29,965 bases of DNA from Streptomyces roseochromogenus subsp. oscitans DS 12.976. GTDB lineage: Bacteria; Actinomycetota; Actinomycetes; Streptomycetales; Streptomycetaceae. The position numbers and the translations under genes were made by a program. The notes beneath the pieces were generated by a model. That model did not search any database. It was given only the letters and a program-made list of their open reading frames with translations, and was not told where the DNA came from. Location of the stretch: NCBI RefSeq assembly GCF_000497445.1, contig NZ_CM002285.1, forward strand, positions 8,421,117-8,451,081. The letters run 5' to 3'. The stretch's first letter is position 1; the number at the start of each line of letters is the position of its first letter. This document shows, one piece after another, positions 1-8,443 of this stretch.

Positions 1-3000
1 AGCAGTCCGACGCTCCCGGGGCCCTCGGCGCGCCCGGCGCCCAGCCCGCCCCCGGCGCCTCGCTTGAACCGGGCGGCGGCGCCTGCGCGGGTTCCCCGCA
101 GCCCAGCACCGATGCCGACAAGCCCGAAGGCAGTGGCGGCGGTTGCGGAGGCGGAGGCGGCGCCACCCAGGAGCAGAAGAGCCCCGCCCCGCCCAACGTC
201 TCCCACCAGGACCCGCAGGCCGCCCTGGGTACCGCCGCCGGCGTGCCGGCGGACCAGACGGTCACCGTCCTCGACGGTGCCGACGGCGCCGTCGACCAGT
301 CCATCGGCCGGCAGCAGGCCCAGCTCAAGGCCGCTCCGCCGACCGCGCAGCGCCCCTCCGGCGCGCCGCAGACCCTGGACGGCAAGCCGCCGGAGCAGGC
401 CGCGGCCCCGCAGGTGTCGGGACAGCTGGAGCGAGTGGCCCCGCCCGGGCAGGGGCAGCAGCAGAAGGCCGACGGCCAGCAGGTCCAGGGCCAGAACCCG
501 GCTCAGCAGGTCCAGACCCCGAACGTCCCGGACACCGACACGGGGAACGCCGACGCGCACGACGTCCAGAACATGCAGGACGCGGTCAACGACGTTCCCT
601 CGACCGACCCCGGCCTGAACGTCACCGTCGGCCCGGCCCCCCAGGTGCAGCTGACCGGCGACGCCGACCCGAAGCTGACGGACCAGCAGGCCGGCAAGTA
701 CAACGACAAGACGACCACGATCCAGGACACCGGCCGCCAGGACGCGGCCAAGCCGCTGGGCGAGGACCACATCTACCCGGACGTCCCCGACGAGACGCTC
801 CGGGGCAACGTGCCCGGCGGCGTGGGCGGCCAGGGCGGCGGCCCAGGCAAGAGCGGCGAGCCGCTGAAGCCCGGCGAGGCCACCGTCGTCCAGCAGCAGC
901 GCGGCCCGCAGATCAAGCAGGCGATCGGCCAGGGCCAGGGCCAGGTGCGCAGCGCCCAGACCAAGAACAAGCAGCAGCAGGCCGAGGCGCGCAAGAAGAA
1001 CCAGTCGGACATCGACAAGGAGACGGCGGACAACGCCAGGAAGCAGACCGACAAGCGCGGTGAGGTAGGCGTCCAGGCCACCCAGGCGCGCGACCAGTGG
1101 CGCTCCGAGCAGGACAAGAAGGTCGCCGACTCCGACCAGCAGGCCGATCAGTCGCACACGGAGAACAACCAGAAGATCCTCTCCAAGCGCGACGACAGCA
1201 ACAAGCAGGTCAAGGACCGGCAGACCAGCGACAACAAGAAGATCGAGGACAACCGTCAGCAGGCGCAGCAGAAGGCCCAGGACGAGAAGGACAAGAAGAA
1301 GCACGAGTCCTCGGGCTGGTTCGGCTGGATCACGTCCAAGATCAAGGACGCCTTCAACGCCCTGCTGTCCGCGGTGACCAAGATCTTCGACTTCTTCCGC
1401 AAGCTGGTCAACGACATCATCGACGGCTTCAAGAAGTTCGCGGACTCGGTCATCGACACCTGCCGCAAGCTTGCCGTAGACCTGATCAAGGCCGTCGCCG
1501 ATACGCTGATCAAGATCTGTGACGTCCTGCTCGCCGCGTTCCCGGCGCTGCGCGACAAGTTCCGCAAGGCCATCGAGGCGCTGCGCGACGCGGCGATCGC
1601 GGCGGTCAACGCCCTCGCCGACGCGCTCAAGGCGGCGGTCAACAAGCTCCTCGACGCGCTGGGCGCCGCGCTCAACGCGCTGCTGAAGCTGGCCGAGGCC
1701 ACCCTCAAGGCCATCATCAACCAGGTGCGCGCGGCGGTCGAAGCCGCGATCAACTTCGTCAAGGCCGCCATCGCCGCGCTCGGCCAGCTCGCGGCGCTGA
1801 TCGCGGACATCGCCCCCGACCCGGGCGGCTGGCTGAAGAAGATGGGCGCCGCCGCGATGGACGGCATCCAGCACCACCTCTGGGGTGCGATCAAGACGGC
1901 GGTGAAGGCCTGGTTCGACCAGAAGGTCGAATCCGTCGTCGGCCTGACGTCCACCCTCCTGAACATTCTCATCAAGGGCTGCGTATCCCTCAAGAAGATC
2001 GGCCAGATGGCCTGGAAGGCGATCATTTCCGCCCTCCCGATGATGTTGGCCCAGATCATCATCGAGAAGGTCATCTCGATGATCGTGCCTGCCGCCGGGG
2101 CGATCCTGACGATCATTCAGGGTCTTATGGCCGCCTGGGGCACCGTCAGTAAAATCATCGCCGCCTTCGGCAAGTTCTTCGCCTTCCTGAAGGCGGTGAA
2201 GGCCGGCCCGGCCGCCTGCCTCTTCGCGGAGGCGGTCGCCGCGGGTGTCGTCGCCCTCCTGGAATTCGTCTCCCAATACCTCCTCTCCAAGCTCAAGGGC
2301 GCCGGAAAGGCGGTGGGCACCAAGCTCAAGGCCCTCGCCCAGAAGATCATGAAGGCGCTGGCCAAGGCCGGCAAGGGCGCCAGGAAGGCCGTCGGCACCG
2401 CCGTCAACCGCGCCCGCACCGGCCTCCGCAACGCCCTCTCCTCCGTCCGCGAACGCTTCCCGTCCCGACGCCGCCCGGCCGAGTCCACCTTCGGCGAGCA
2501 CCCCCACGAGCGCCCGGGCGAGCCCCACGCGACGCCCCGCCACCCGGAGGAGGGGCGTCCTCGGACGCACCACTCCGAAGAGCGGCCGACCGACACCAAG
2601 CGGCCCGCCGAACACGAGGACCCCAAGTCCACGAAGCCGCACGAGCGCGAGGAGCCCAAGCCGTCCAAGCCGCACGAGCCGGAGGAGCCCAAGAAGCCTC
2701 GCCGGCCCGAAAGGCCGAAGGAGCCCGCCCGCCCCAAGCGCCCGGTCTCCCGCGTAGGCCGCGCCCTCAACCGCGCCAAGGGCGCCGTGAAGGGTGCCCT
2801 GGCCAAGGCCCGTAACGCGGCTCGCGCCTTGGGGCGCAAGCTCAAGAACAGCAAGCTGGGCCGCGCCATCCGAAACGGCGCCCACAAGGTCTACGACGCC
2901 TACAAGCGCAAGCGCGACCAGTTCCGCGACTGGTGGAACAAGCACAAGGAAGACCGGCAGAGGAAGCGCGAAGAGCGGCACAAGAAGGAGAATTCGCCCC

Positions 3001-4301
3001 AGGCCAAGAGCGAACGCCTTGAGAAGGTCGTGGCCAGGATTCGCCCGCGCATCGAGAGCATGCTCCGGCGGGGTGTCCGGGGCGCCGTGCTCCGGGGCCT
3101 GCTTGCTGCCATGCGTGTCTGGTACCGCTTGACCGGCCTTGAACTCTCTGGAGGAGAGCGTTTCGGCATCCTCGCCACGCTCAACCCGTCGGTCAAGGTG
3201 ACCAACGGGCTCACGGTCGATGAGCAGCAATTGCTGGAGATGCTGAACGAGCTTTCAGCAGAAATCCTGCAGCACCCGACCGTACGAGCGGGGGCGGGCA
3301 GGATCAGTCAGTCCGGGAGTACCGCGAACACGCGGCGTTTCACCGTCCCGGAGGGCGTGGGCCTGGCATCCATGGCCAGCTTCATGACGTACGACAGCAA
3401 GATGATGGTCGGATCGTCCCGGGAAAAGGCCTACGATATCTTCCATTTCGCCACGAACCAGCGCTCGGACGAGATGCCTGTCATGGTGGCTCACCATGTG
3501 AGCCGGGAGCCGAACAGGATTTCGCAGGCACGTGAGGACCGGATCGCGGCGGCCCCCGATGAGCAGACACGTCAGGCCCAGCGGGAGCTGGAGAACGCTG
3601 ACAGGTTCGCGAAGGGGTTCGTGAAACCCAGGATTTCTAAAGTTCGACGAGACGGAACCGTCGCGGAGCAGAACAAGGAAGGTCTGCCGTACCGGAACAA
3701 GGTGACGAAGAGCGGAAGAGTTAAGAAGGGAATCGGCGAAGGCATCTTCGGGGATTCCGACCACGGTAGAGAAGTGCTTTCCGTCATAGGCCAGTTGGCC
3801 CGCGGCGAGAGGGTTGGCGGCACAGCCGGTCGAGACGCCGCATTCGTTGGCTCGCTCGTCCTGGCCAAGGAGGTCCAGCGAAACCCACGCACTGCGGTCA
3901 CCGGTGCGATGGTGATGCAGATGGCAATGGAAGGGAAACTTGTCACCGGGGTCGGTGAGATGGATGACCCGAAGACCAGCTTCGACCGAATGAAGGTGGA
4001 CCCCGGCAAGTCCTTCGAAGCCGTCGAGGCGCTCAAGTACATGCCCATGGAAGGCGTAGGGGCCATGGAGCAGACGCGGAACCTGAACAACGAGCTGGCG
4101 GATCGCGGGCCCTTCCGGCCGCAACTGGCGGATCGTCCGTTTGCTGGGGGGCAGACCATGGCCAACCGCGAAATATTGGCGATCCAGATGTGGGTCAAGT
4201 CTCTCGACATCAAGACGGACGAGGGCGGAGAGATGCGAACTCTGGCGGAACTCAAGAGTAAGATCCGGGAAAAAATGTACGAACTCTATGGGTTGAAGTA
4301 G
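1..4301 (+). CDS. Giant CIS-associated cargo/toxin protein, 5' partial
   Basis: The reading frame (codons starting at base 3) is open to the left edge, so the true start is outside the window; 1432 residues are visible. In order: a Gly/Pro/Gln-rich leader (to about nt 880); a charged Gln/Asn/Lys/Asp segment, probably coiled coil (880-1310); regularly spaced Ala/Lys/Leu/Ile amphipathic helices beginning SGWFGWI (1310-2030); strongly hydrophobic segments (about 2030-2150 and 2200-2285); a Lys/Arg/Pro/Glu linker (2290-2990); and a C-terminal domain (about 2995-4301). The helix-rich middle resembles the region found in DUF4157-type proteins of extracellular/cytoplasmic CIS loci, which carry variable C-terminal toxins; that is from family memory. 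A DUF4157 peptidase-like domain, if present, would be upstream. I do not recognise the C-terminal domain; its GC content is lower (32/60 at 3601-3660) than that of the baseplate genes. Role as CIS payload is inference from architecture and position directly before the baseplate genes. Confidence 0.75.
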   Translation, partial: QSDAPGALGAPGAQPAPGASLEPGGGACAGSPQPSTDADKPEGSGGGCGGGGGATQEQKSPAPPNVSHQDPQAALGTAAGVPADQTVTVLDGADGAVDQSIGRQQAQLKAAPPTAQRPSGAPQTLDGKPPEQAAAPQVSGQLERVAPPGQGQQQKADGQQVQGQNPAQQVQTPNVPDTDTGNADAHDVQNMQDAVNDVPSTDPGLNVTVGPAPQVQLTGDADPKLTDQQAGKYNDKTTTIQDTGRQDAAKPLGEDHIYPDVPDETLRGNVPGGVGGQGGGPGKSGEPLKPGEATVVQQQRGPQIKQAIGQGQGQVRSAQTKNKQQQAEARKKNQSDIDKETADNARKQTDKRGEVGVQATQARDQWRSEQDKKVADSDQQADQSHTENNQKILSKRDDSNKQVKDRQTSDNKKIEDNRQQAQQKAQDEKDKKKHESSGWFGWITSKIKDAFNALLSAVTKIFDFFRKLVNDIIDGFKKFADSVIDTCRKLAVDLIKAVADTLIKICDVLLAAFPALRDKFRKAIEALRDAAIAAVNALADALKAAVNKLLDALGAALNALLKLAEATLKAIINQVRAAVEAAINFVKAAIAALGQLAALIADIAPDPGGWLKKMGAAAMDGIQHHLWGAIKTAVKAWFDQKVESVVGLTSTLLNILIKGCVSLKKIGQMAWKAIISALPMMLAQIIIEKVISMIVPAAGAILTIIQGLMAAWGTVSKIIAAFGKFFAFLKAVKAGPAACLFAEAVAAGVVALLEFVSQYLLSKLKGAGKAVGTKLKALAQKIMKALAKAGKGARKAVGTAVNRARTGLRNALSSVRERFPSRRRPAESTFGEHPHERPGEPHATPRHPEEGRPRTHHSEERPTDTKRPAEHEDPKSTKPHEREEPKPSKPHEPEEPKKPRRPERPKEPARPKRPVSRVGRALNRAKGAVKGALAKARNAARALGRKLKNSKLGRAIRNGAHKVYDAYKRKRDQFRDWWNKHKEDRQRKREERHKKENSPQAKSERLEKVVARIRPRIESMLRRGVRGAVLRGLLAAMRVWYRLTGLELSGGERFGILATLNPSVKVTNGLTVDEQQLLEMLNELSAEILQHPTVRAGAGRISQSGSTANTRRFTVPEGVGLASMASFMTYDSKMMVGSSREKAYDIFHFATNQRSDEMPVMVAHHVSREPNRISQAREDRIAAAPDEQTRQAQRELENADRFAKGFVKPRISKVRRDGTVAEQNKEGLPYRNKVTKSGRVKKGIGEGIFGDSDHGREVLSVIGQLARGERVGGTAGRDAAFVGSLVLAKEVQRNPRTAVTGAMVMQMAMEGKLVTGVGEMDDPKTSFDRMKVDPGKSFEAVEALKYMPMEGVGAMEQTRNLNNELADRGPFRPQLADRPFAGGQTMANREILAIQMWVKSLDIKTDEGGEMRTLAELKSKIREKMYELYGLK
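2634..2699 (+). repeat. 33-bp (11-residue) imperfect tandem repeat in the linker
   Basis: Two copies, starting at 2634 and 2667, both begin aagccgcacgag and encode K-P-H-E-x-E-E-P-K-type units. They lie within the Lys/Pro/Glu linker that joins the helical region of the large protein to its C-terminal domain. Such charged proline-rich repeats usually form flexible spacers. Confidence 0.7.
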
Positions 4302-4327
4302 CTCTGTGTCAGAAAGTTGGAACGGTC

Positions 4328-4927
4328 ATGGCAGGCAAGCTGATCCGCGGTCGGCGCATGGTGCTTCGTCCGGGTGTAGGGGAGGAGGAGGTGGCAGCCT
4401 TCGCTGCCGGTCTGGGTTATCCGCGGCGCGCTGATTCGCCTGCTGATGAGGAGAGCGGGACGCCTCGGCAAATTATTTGGCATGCCGAGAACAGTCCGGT
4501 TGTCACCTACCGGGAAGATGTAACTTCTGGGCTCCCGTATGTCATTGTGATGGCTTACAGTTCCGCTGACCTCCGCGAGGTCACTGAACTGGCAGAGCTT
4601 GTTCTGCATACCTGGACATTGCCTGACCTCTTGCAAGCCGTAGACTCCACAAATGATCCGGAGGAACTTGGAGACGCACTCCTGCAGATGGGGCTCGGTG
4701 CGCCGCGAGAGTTCGACGAGGAGTTCTTCAGCCGCGTCCGAGAGGGGCTGCTGGACGGGCGCGAGGATGTCGTTGAGGCGGCACTGGTAGCGCTGACCTA
4801 TGAGCCTTGGGGTGAGTATGTCGACCCTGTCAACGAATTGCTGGAAACGGCACCTGGCGGCTACATCGAGGAGACGGCGACGGCGATCCTCGATCGATTC
4901 AGGGAAGTTGGGGACGACGAAGAATGA
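4328..4927 (+). CDS. Small acidic protein, candidate immunity partner of the preceding toxin-like protein
   Basis: 199 residues, acidic, no signal peptide or membrane segment. The N-terminal half (about 1-95) looks like a mixed alpha/beta domain. The C-terminal half (about 95-199) consists of helix pairs such as DPEELGDALLQMGLG and DVVEAALVALTYEPW, resembling HEAT-like repeats seen in some immunity proteins. I do not recognise a family. The ATG at 4328 follows a weak ttggaac ribosome site. The gene starts 26 bases after the large protein's stop and its own stop overlaps the next baseplate gene as ATGA (4924-4927), so translation is probably coupled. GC is low for the locus (34/60 at 4441-4500 and 30/60 at 4501-4560, against 46/60 at 15541-15600). 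Immunity function is inference from position and composition; it could instead be a chaperone or adaptor for the cargo. Confidence 0.8.
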   Translation: MAGKLIRGRRMVLRPGVGEEEVAAFAAGLGYPRRADSPADEESGTPRQIIWHAENSPVVTYREDVTSGLPYVIVMAYSSADLREVTELAELVLHTWTLPDLLQAVDSTNDPEELGDALLQMGLGAPREFDEEFFSRVREGLLDGREDVVEAALVALTYEPWGEYVDPVNELLETAPGGYIEETATAILDRFREVGDDEE

Positions 4928-5580
4928 ACTACACAGACATACCCAAACCCATCCGCTCCGGCCTCGTCATCATCGACCCCCAGCGCGGAACGCCCAAGGA
5001 GATCATCGTTCTCCAGTTCAACCCGGACAGCCTGGAGCGGAGCATCGCGCCGCAGGCGGCCGGGGCCGACAACCAGTCAGGGGATCGGACGGAGGCGCTG
5101 CGGCTCAAGGGGCCGGCGGTCGAGACGTGGAAGCTGACCGCGGAGATCGACGCGACCGATCAGTTGGATGTCGCGGCGCCGAACGGGATCCATCCGCAGC
5201 TCGCCGTGCTGGAGATGCTGGTGAGCCCGTCGAGCGCCAGCCTGCGGCAGCTGGAGGCGTTGGCGGCCGCCGGGACGCTGGAGATCACGCCCGTCGAGGC
5301 ACCCCTCACACTGTTCACGTGGGGCAACAAGCGCGTCGTACCGGTCAGGCTCACGGAGTTCTCGATCACTGAGGAGGCGTTCGACGTCGACCTCAATCCG
5401 ATCCGGGCCCAAGTGGTCATCAGTCTGCGGGTCCTGACGGTCAGTGATCTGCCCGTGACCAACCGGGGATACGAGCTCTACCTCGCGTACCTGGCGCAGA
5501 AGGAGCGGCTGGCAGGTCCCGCCGCGACCGGGCGGCTCAGCGCGCTGGGGCTCAGCGGAAGCGGACTGGGAGGGGTCTGA
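4924..5580 (+). CDS. CIS_tube-type baseplate/inner-tube initiator protein (Afp7/Pvc7-like)
   Basis: 218 residues. The N-terminal part has the pattern of the CIS tube protein family: a beta-strand with IIVLQFNPDSLERS, then a polar segment and LKGPAVETWKLTAEIDATD. Members sit between the tube and the spike hub in Afp/PVC-type particles and help start tube assembly. The C-terminal 30 residues are Gly/Ser/Leu-rich and probably disordered. Family members often carry a LysM domain at the C-terminus; here LysM is on the next gene instead. ATGA overlap with the upstream gene and a 6-base gap to the next indicate one operon. Confidence 0.85.
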   Translation: MNYTDIPKPIRSGLVIIDPQRGTPKEIIVLQFNPDSLERSIAPQAAGADNQSGDRTEALRLKGPAVETWKLTAEIDATDQLDVAAPNGIHPQLAVLEMLVSPSSASLRQLEALAAAGTLEITPVEAPLTLFTWGNKRVVPVRLTEFSITEEAFDVDLNPIRAQVVISLRVLTVSDLPVTNRGYELYLAYLAQKERLAGPAATGRLSALGLSGSGLGGV

Positions 5581-5586
5581 TCAACC

Positions 5587-5952
5587 ATGGCGTCACTGGA
5601 GAACCCGCTGGACGCGGTCGCGCTCACCCAGGCGACCACCGCCTACCCGCGATCGAGCCGGTACTACGGGCTGGGCACCGCCCGGTTCACGGAAGCGGAC
5701 GGCCATCAGATCACCTACCTGCGTCGCCGCCTCCTCCCCAGCCCGGAGGGCATGGCGGACCTGACCACCCACACCGTCAGCACCGGCGACCGCCCCGACC
5801 TCCTCGCCGCCCGCTACCTGGGCAACGCCGAGCAGTGGTGGCAGATCGCGGACGCCAACCCCGTTCTGGACCCACAGGAGTTGACCAGCGAGCCGGGCAG
5901 GCAGATCCGCATCACCCTCCCCAGCGGCGTGCCCGGAGGGGTGAATGGCTGA
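5587..5952 (+). CDS. Small LysM-domain baseplate protein
   Basis: 121 residues. The C-terminal half (about 55-115) is a LysM-like fold: HTVSTGDRPDLLAARYLG, then EQWWQIADANPVLDP and IRITLP, as in phage and CIS baseplate connector proteins such as gp53-like or Afp7 C-termini. In these machines LysM usually works as a structural clip between tube and hub rather than as a secreted peptidoglycan binder; no signal peptide is present. The ribosome site GGAGGGG lies inside the end of the preceding gene. The last 8 bases overlap the next gene's start, so translation is probably coupled. Confidence 0.85.
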   Translation: MASLENPLDAVALTQATTAYPRSSRYYGLGTARFTEADGHQITYLRRRLLPSPEGMADLTTHTVSTGDRPDLLAARYLGNAEQWWQIADANPVLDPQELTSEPGRQIRITLPSGVPGGVNG

Positions 5953-7090
5953 CAACGGGCCGATCACGACCGGGCCGATCCATCTCACGCTGATGATGGG
6001 CCCGCAGCTCGCCGTGCCCGTCGCGCAGGAGGTCGCGGATTCGCTCCTCTCCGTGCAGGTGACGGTGGCGTCGGGGCAGCGCAGCGGCTTCCAGCTGGCG
6101 TTCGATCTGGCCAAGGGCAGCCTGATCAGCAACAGCCTGCTCCCCGGCGGGTACTTCGACCCCAAGACACGCGTGATCATCACGATGACCGTGCAGGGCA
6201 CGCCCACCGTGCTGATGGACGGCGTGATCATCCGTCAGGAGGTCGGGATCAGCAACCAGCCCGGCCAGTCGACGCTCACCGTCACCGGTGAGGACCTGAC
6301 CGTCCTCATGGACCTGGACGAGCGCGCCGCCGTCCCGTACCCCGCCATGTCCCCGGCCGCGCGCGTGCAGGCGATCATCGCCCAGTACGCGCAGTACGGG
6401 ATCAGACCGATGGTCATACCCGAACTGATTCCGCAGACGCCGATGCCGACCCAGCGAGTGGATTTCCAGAAGGGGACGGACCTCGCCTACATCAACCAGC
6501 TGGCGCAGGCGAACGGTTACGCCTTCTACCTCGATCCGGGGCCCGTCCCCGGCCAGAGCCGCGCCTACTGGGGCCCCGAGGTCCGCCTCGGCGAGCCGCA
6601 GCACGCGCTGAACGTCAACATGGACGGCCTGTCCACCGTCGACCAGTTGACCTTCGCCTTCGACGGTACCGCGCGAGAGCAGCCGGAGGCCCGCATCCAG
6701 CTGCCGGCCACCCGGGTCTCGTCCGTCCTGCCCGTGCCCGAAGTGAGCGTCCTGCGACCGCAGTTGGCGCGGCGCCCGGCGCCCGCGCTGAAGAAGACGG
6801 TCATCGGGGACACCGCGAAGAAGGACAGCGGACAAGGCATCGCCGAAACCCTCGCCAAGGCCGCGGAGTCCGCGGACGCCGTCACCGGCTCCGGTCAGTT
6901 GGACGTCGTCCGGTACGGATACCTGCTCCGCGCCCGTGAGCTGGTCGGCGTCCGCGGCGCCGGAATCACCTACGACGGCCGGTACTACGTCAAGTCCGTG
7001 ACCCACAACCTCCAACGGGGCTCGTACACGCAGAACTTCACCCTTGCTCGCGAGGGGCTGATCGCGCTCGAGCCGACGGTGGTCCCCTAG
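5945..7090 (+). CDS. Spike hub protein, phage late control D / gp27-like
   Basis: 381 residues. The region around 155-200 (RVDFQKGTDLAYINQLAQANGYAFYLDPG) is the recognisable late-control-D/VgrG N-terminal signature; the C-terminus (VVRYGYLLRARELVGVRG to YTQNFTLAREG) matches the end of this fold. It forms the trimeric hub at the base of the tube, to which the spike attaches. In VgrG and Afp8 the hub and the gp5-like spike are fused; here they are two adjacent genes. A strong GGAGGGG ribosome site precedes the ATG at 5945. Confidence 0.9.
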   Translation: MADNGPITTGPIHLTLMMGPQLAVPVAQEVADSLLSVQVTVASGQRSGFQLAFDLAKGSLISNSLLPGGYFDPKTRVIITMTVQGTPTVLMDGVIIRQEVGISNQPGQSTLTVTGEDLTVLMDLDERAAVPYPAMSPAARVQAIIAQYAQYGIRPMVIPELIPQTPMPTQRVDFQKGTDLAYINQLAQANGYAFYLDPGPVPGQSRAYWGPEVRLGEPQHALNVNMDGLSTVDQLTFAFDGTAREQPEARIQLPATRVSSVLPVPEVSVLRPQLARRPAPALKKTVIGDTAKKDSGQGIAETLAKAAESADAVTGSGQLDVVRYGYLLRARELVGVRGAGITYDGRYYVKSVTHNLQRGSYTQNFTLAREGLIALEPTVVP

Positions 7091-7100
7091 GAGACAGAGA

Positions 7101-7613
7101 ATGGCTGCTGAACCCACCCGCTACCTCGGCAAGTACCGGGGCACCGTGGTGAGCAACGCCGACCCTATGGGCGTGGGCCGATTGCAGGTCCAGGTCCCGG
7201 ATGTGCTCGGTGACGTGACCTCGACCTGGGCCATGCCGTGCTTCCCGCTGGCCGGCCCCGGGATGGGGCAGTTCCATCTGCCGCCGGCGGACTCGGGGGT
7301 GTGGGTGGAGTTCGAGCAGGGCGACCCCAGCTACCCGATCTGGACAGGCTGTTGGTACGGAGCCGCGCACGAGGTGCCCGAGGACGCGGTGACCGCCACG
7401 AACAACCCGAACGTCGTGCTCCAGACGCCCGGCCGGCGCCAGATCGTGCTCTCCGACGAGCCCGGCGGCAAGGGCATCACCCTCAAGCACCCCTCCGGCG
7501 CTTCGATCGTCATCGACGACACGGGGGTGCACATCAGCAACGGCCAGGGCGCGGTGATCTCCCTTGTGGGGCCGACCGTGACCATCAACAACGACGCGCT
7601 CAGCGTCACCTGA
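7101..7613 (+). CDS. Central spike protein, phage baseplate assembly V / gp5-like
   Basis: 170 residues. The N-terminal OB-fold (about 8-95) is recognisable from YRGTVVSNADPMGVGRLQVQVP and the GVWVEFEQGDPSYPIWTGCWYG block. It is followed by a short beta-rich C-terminus (GVHISNGQGAVISLVG) that likely builds the triangular beta-helix spike. There is no lysozyme domain, unlike T4 gp5. It starts 10 bases after the hub gene, so the hub-plus-spike equivalent of VgrG is split here. The spike punctures the target membrane during firing. Confidence 0.9.
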   Translation: MAAEPTRYLGKYRGTVVSNADPMGVGRLQVQVPDVLGDVTSTWAMPCFPLAGPGMGQFHLPPADSGVWVEFEQGDPSYPIWTGCWYGAAHEVPEDAVTATNNPNVVLQTPGRRQIVLSDEPGGKGITLKHPSGASIVIDDTGVHISNGQGAVISLVGPTVTINNDALSVT

Positions 7614-7640
7614 ATTCCGACGGGGGAAGGCCAAGTTCAC

Positions 7641-7973
7641 GTGTCCGGAAATCTTGTCACCATCAGCGCCACGGTGATGTGCCCGCACGGCGGTCAGGCG
7701 AACGTCCTGCCCGCCCAGTCCCGGGTGCTCGTCGACGGCAGCCCGGCCGCCACCGAGGCCGACGTCTACACGGTGACCGGCTGCACCTTCACCGTCGGCG
7801 GAAATCCCCACCCCTGCACGACGATCCGCTGGACGGGGCCGTCCGCACGCATCCGCGTCAATGGTTCGCCCGCACTGCTCCAGGACTCAACGGGCCTCTC
7901 CCACACCGCCGACGGCGCGAGCCAGGGCCCGCCGAATGTCACCGTCGTGCAGCAGCGGGCGGTGGGACGATGA
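7641..7973 (+). CDS. PAAR-like spike tip protein
   Basis: 110 residues from a GTG at 7641, preceded by a GGGGGAAGG ribosome site. It is a compact beta-rich protein with likely metal ligands Cys14, His16, Cys48 and Cys59 (His57 also nearby). It includes the paired hairpins VLVDGSPAATEADVY and IRVNGSPALLQDSTG typical of PAAR-like/Afp10-type tips. Such proteins cap the gp5-like spike and hold one metal ion. The position directly after the spike gene supports this. The stop overlaps the next start as ATGA. Confidence 0.85.
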   Translation: MSGNLVTISATVMCPHGGQANVLPAQSRVLVDGSPAATEADVYTVTGCTFTVGGNPHPCTTIRWTGPSARIRVNGSPALLQDSTGLSHTADGASQGPPNVTVVQQRAVGR

Positions 7974-8443
7974 GCCCGCGCAACCGCCGAACCCCGGCAG
8001 CGGGCGCGGCCGCCGCGGCCGGAGCCCATGCCGAGCGCGTCATCCAGCTGCCCGCCCCGCGGCCGTACCCGCAGCGCACGGACATCGCCTTCCCCTTCCG
8101 CGTCGACACTCGTGGCCGTACCGCGCACACCGACTACGACGGTCACGTCCGGGACATGATCGAGCAGCTGCTCTTCACCAGTCCGGGAGAGCGGGTGATG
8201 CGCCCCGACTTCGGCTGCGGGCTGCTCGACCTTGTCTTCGCGCCCAGCAGCCCGGAGCTGGCCTCCGCGCTCCAGCTGTCCGTCCAGGCCGCCCTGCAGC
8301 GCTGGCTCGGTGACGTGATCGTGGTCGACGCGCTCGACGTGGTCAGCGAGGAGAACGTGGTGCGGGTGCACCTGGCCTATACCGTGCGGCGCACCGGGAC
8401 GCGCCGGACCGATGTGTTCGAGGGGAGCGGGGGAGCCGCGTGA
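7970..8443 (+). CDS. Baseplate wedge protein, GPW/gp25 family
   Basis: 157 residues. The central domain (about 42-140) contains DIAFPFRVD, the DYDGHVRDMIEQLLFTSPGERVMRPDFG block and LLDLVFAP, the standard gp25/GPW signature. The gp25 protein links the baseplate wedge to the sheath and helps start sheath polymerisation. The N-terminal 40 residues are Ala/Arg/Pro-rich and probably disordered. The ATG at 7970 was chosen because it overlaps the stop of the tip gene (ATGA); the reading frame stays open upstream, but that part is antisense-like noise. The stop overlaps the next GTG start. Confidence 0.92.
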   Translation: MSPRNRRTPAAGAAAAAGAHAERVIQLPAPRPYPQRTDIAFPFRVDTRGRTAHTDYDGHVRDMIEQLLFTSPGERVMRPDFGCGLLDLVFAPSSPELASALQLSVQAALQRWLGDVIVVDALDVVSEENVVRVHLAYTVRRTGTRRTDVFEGSGGAA

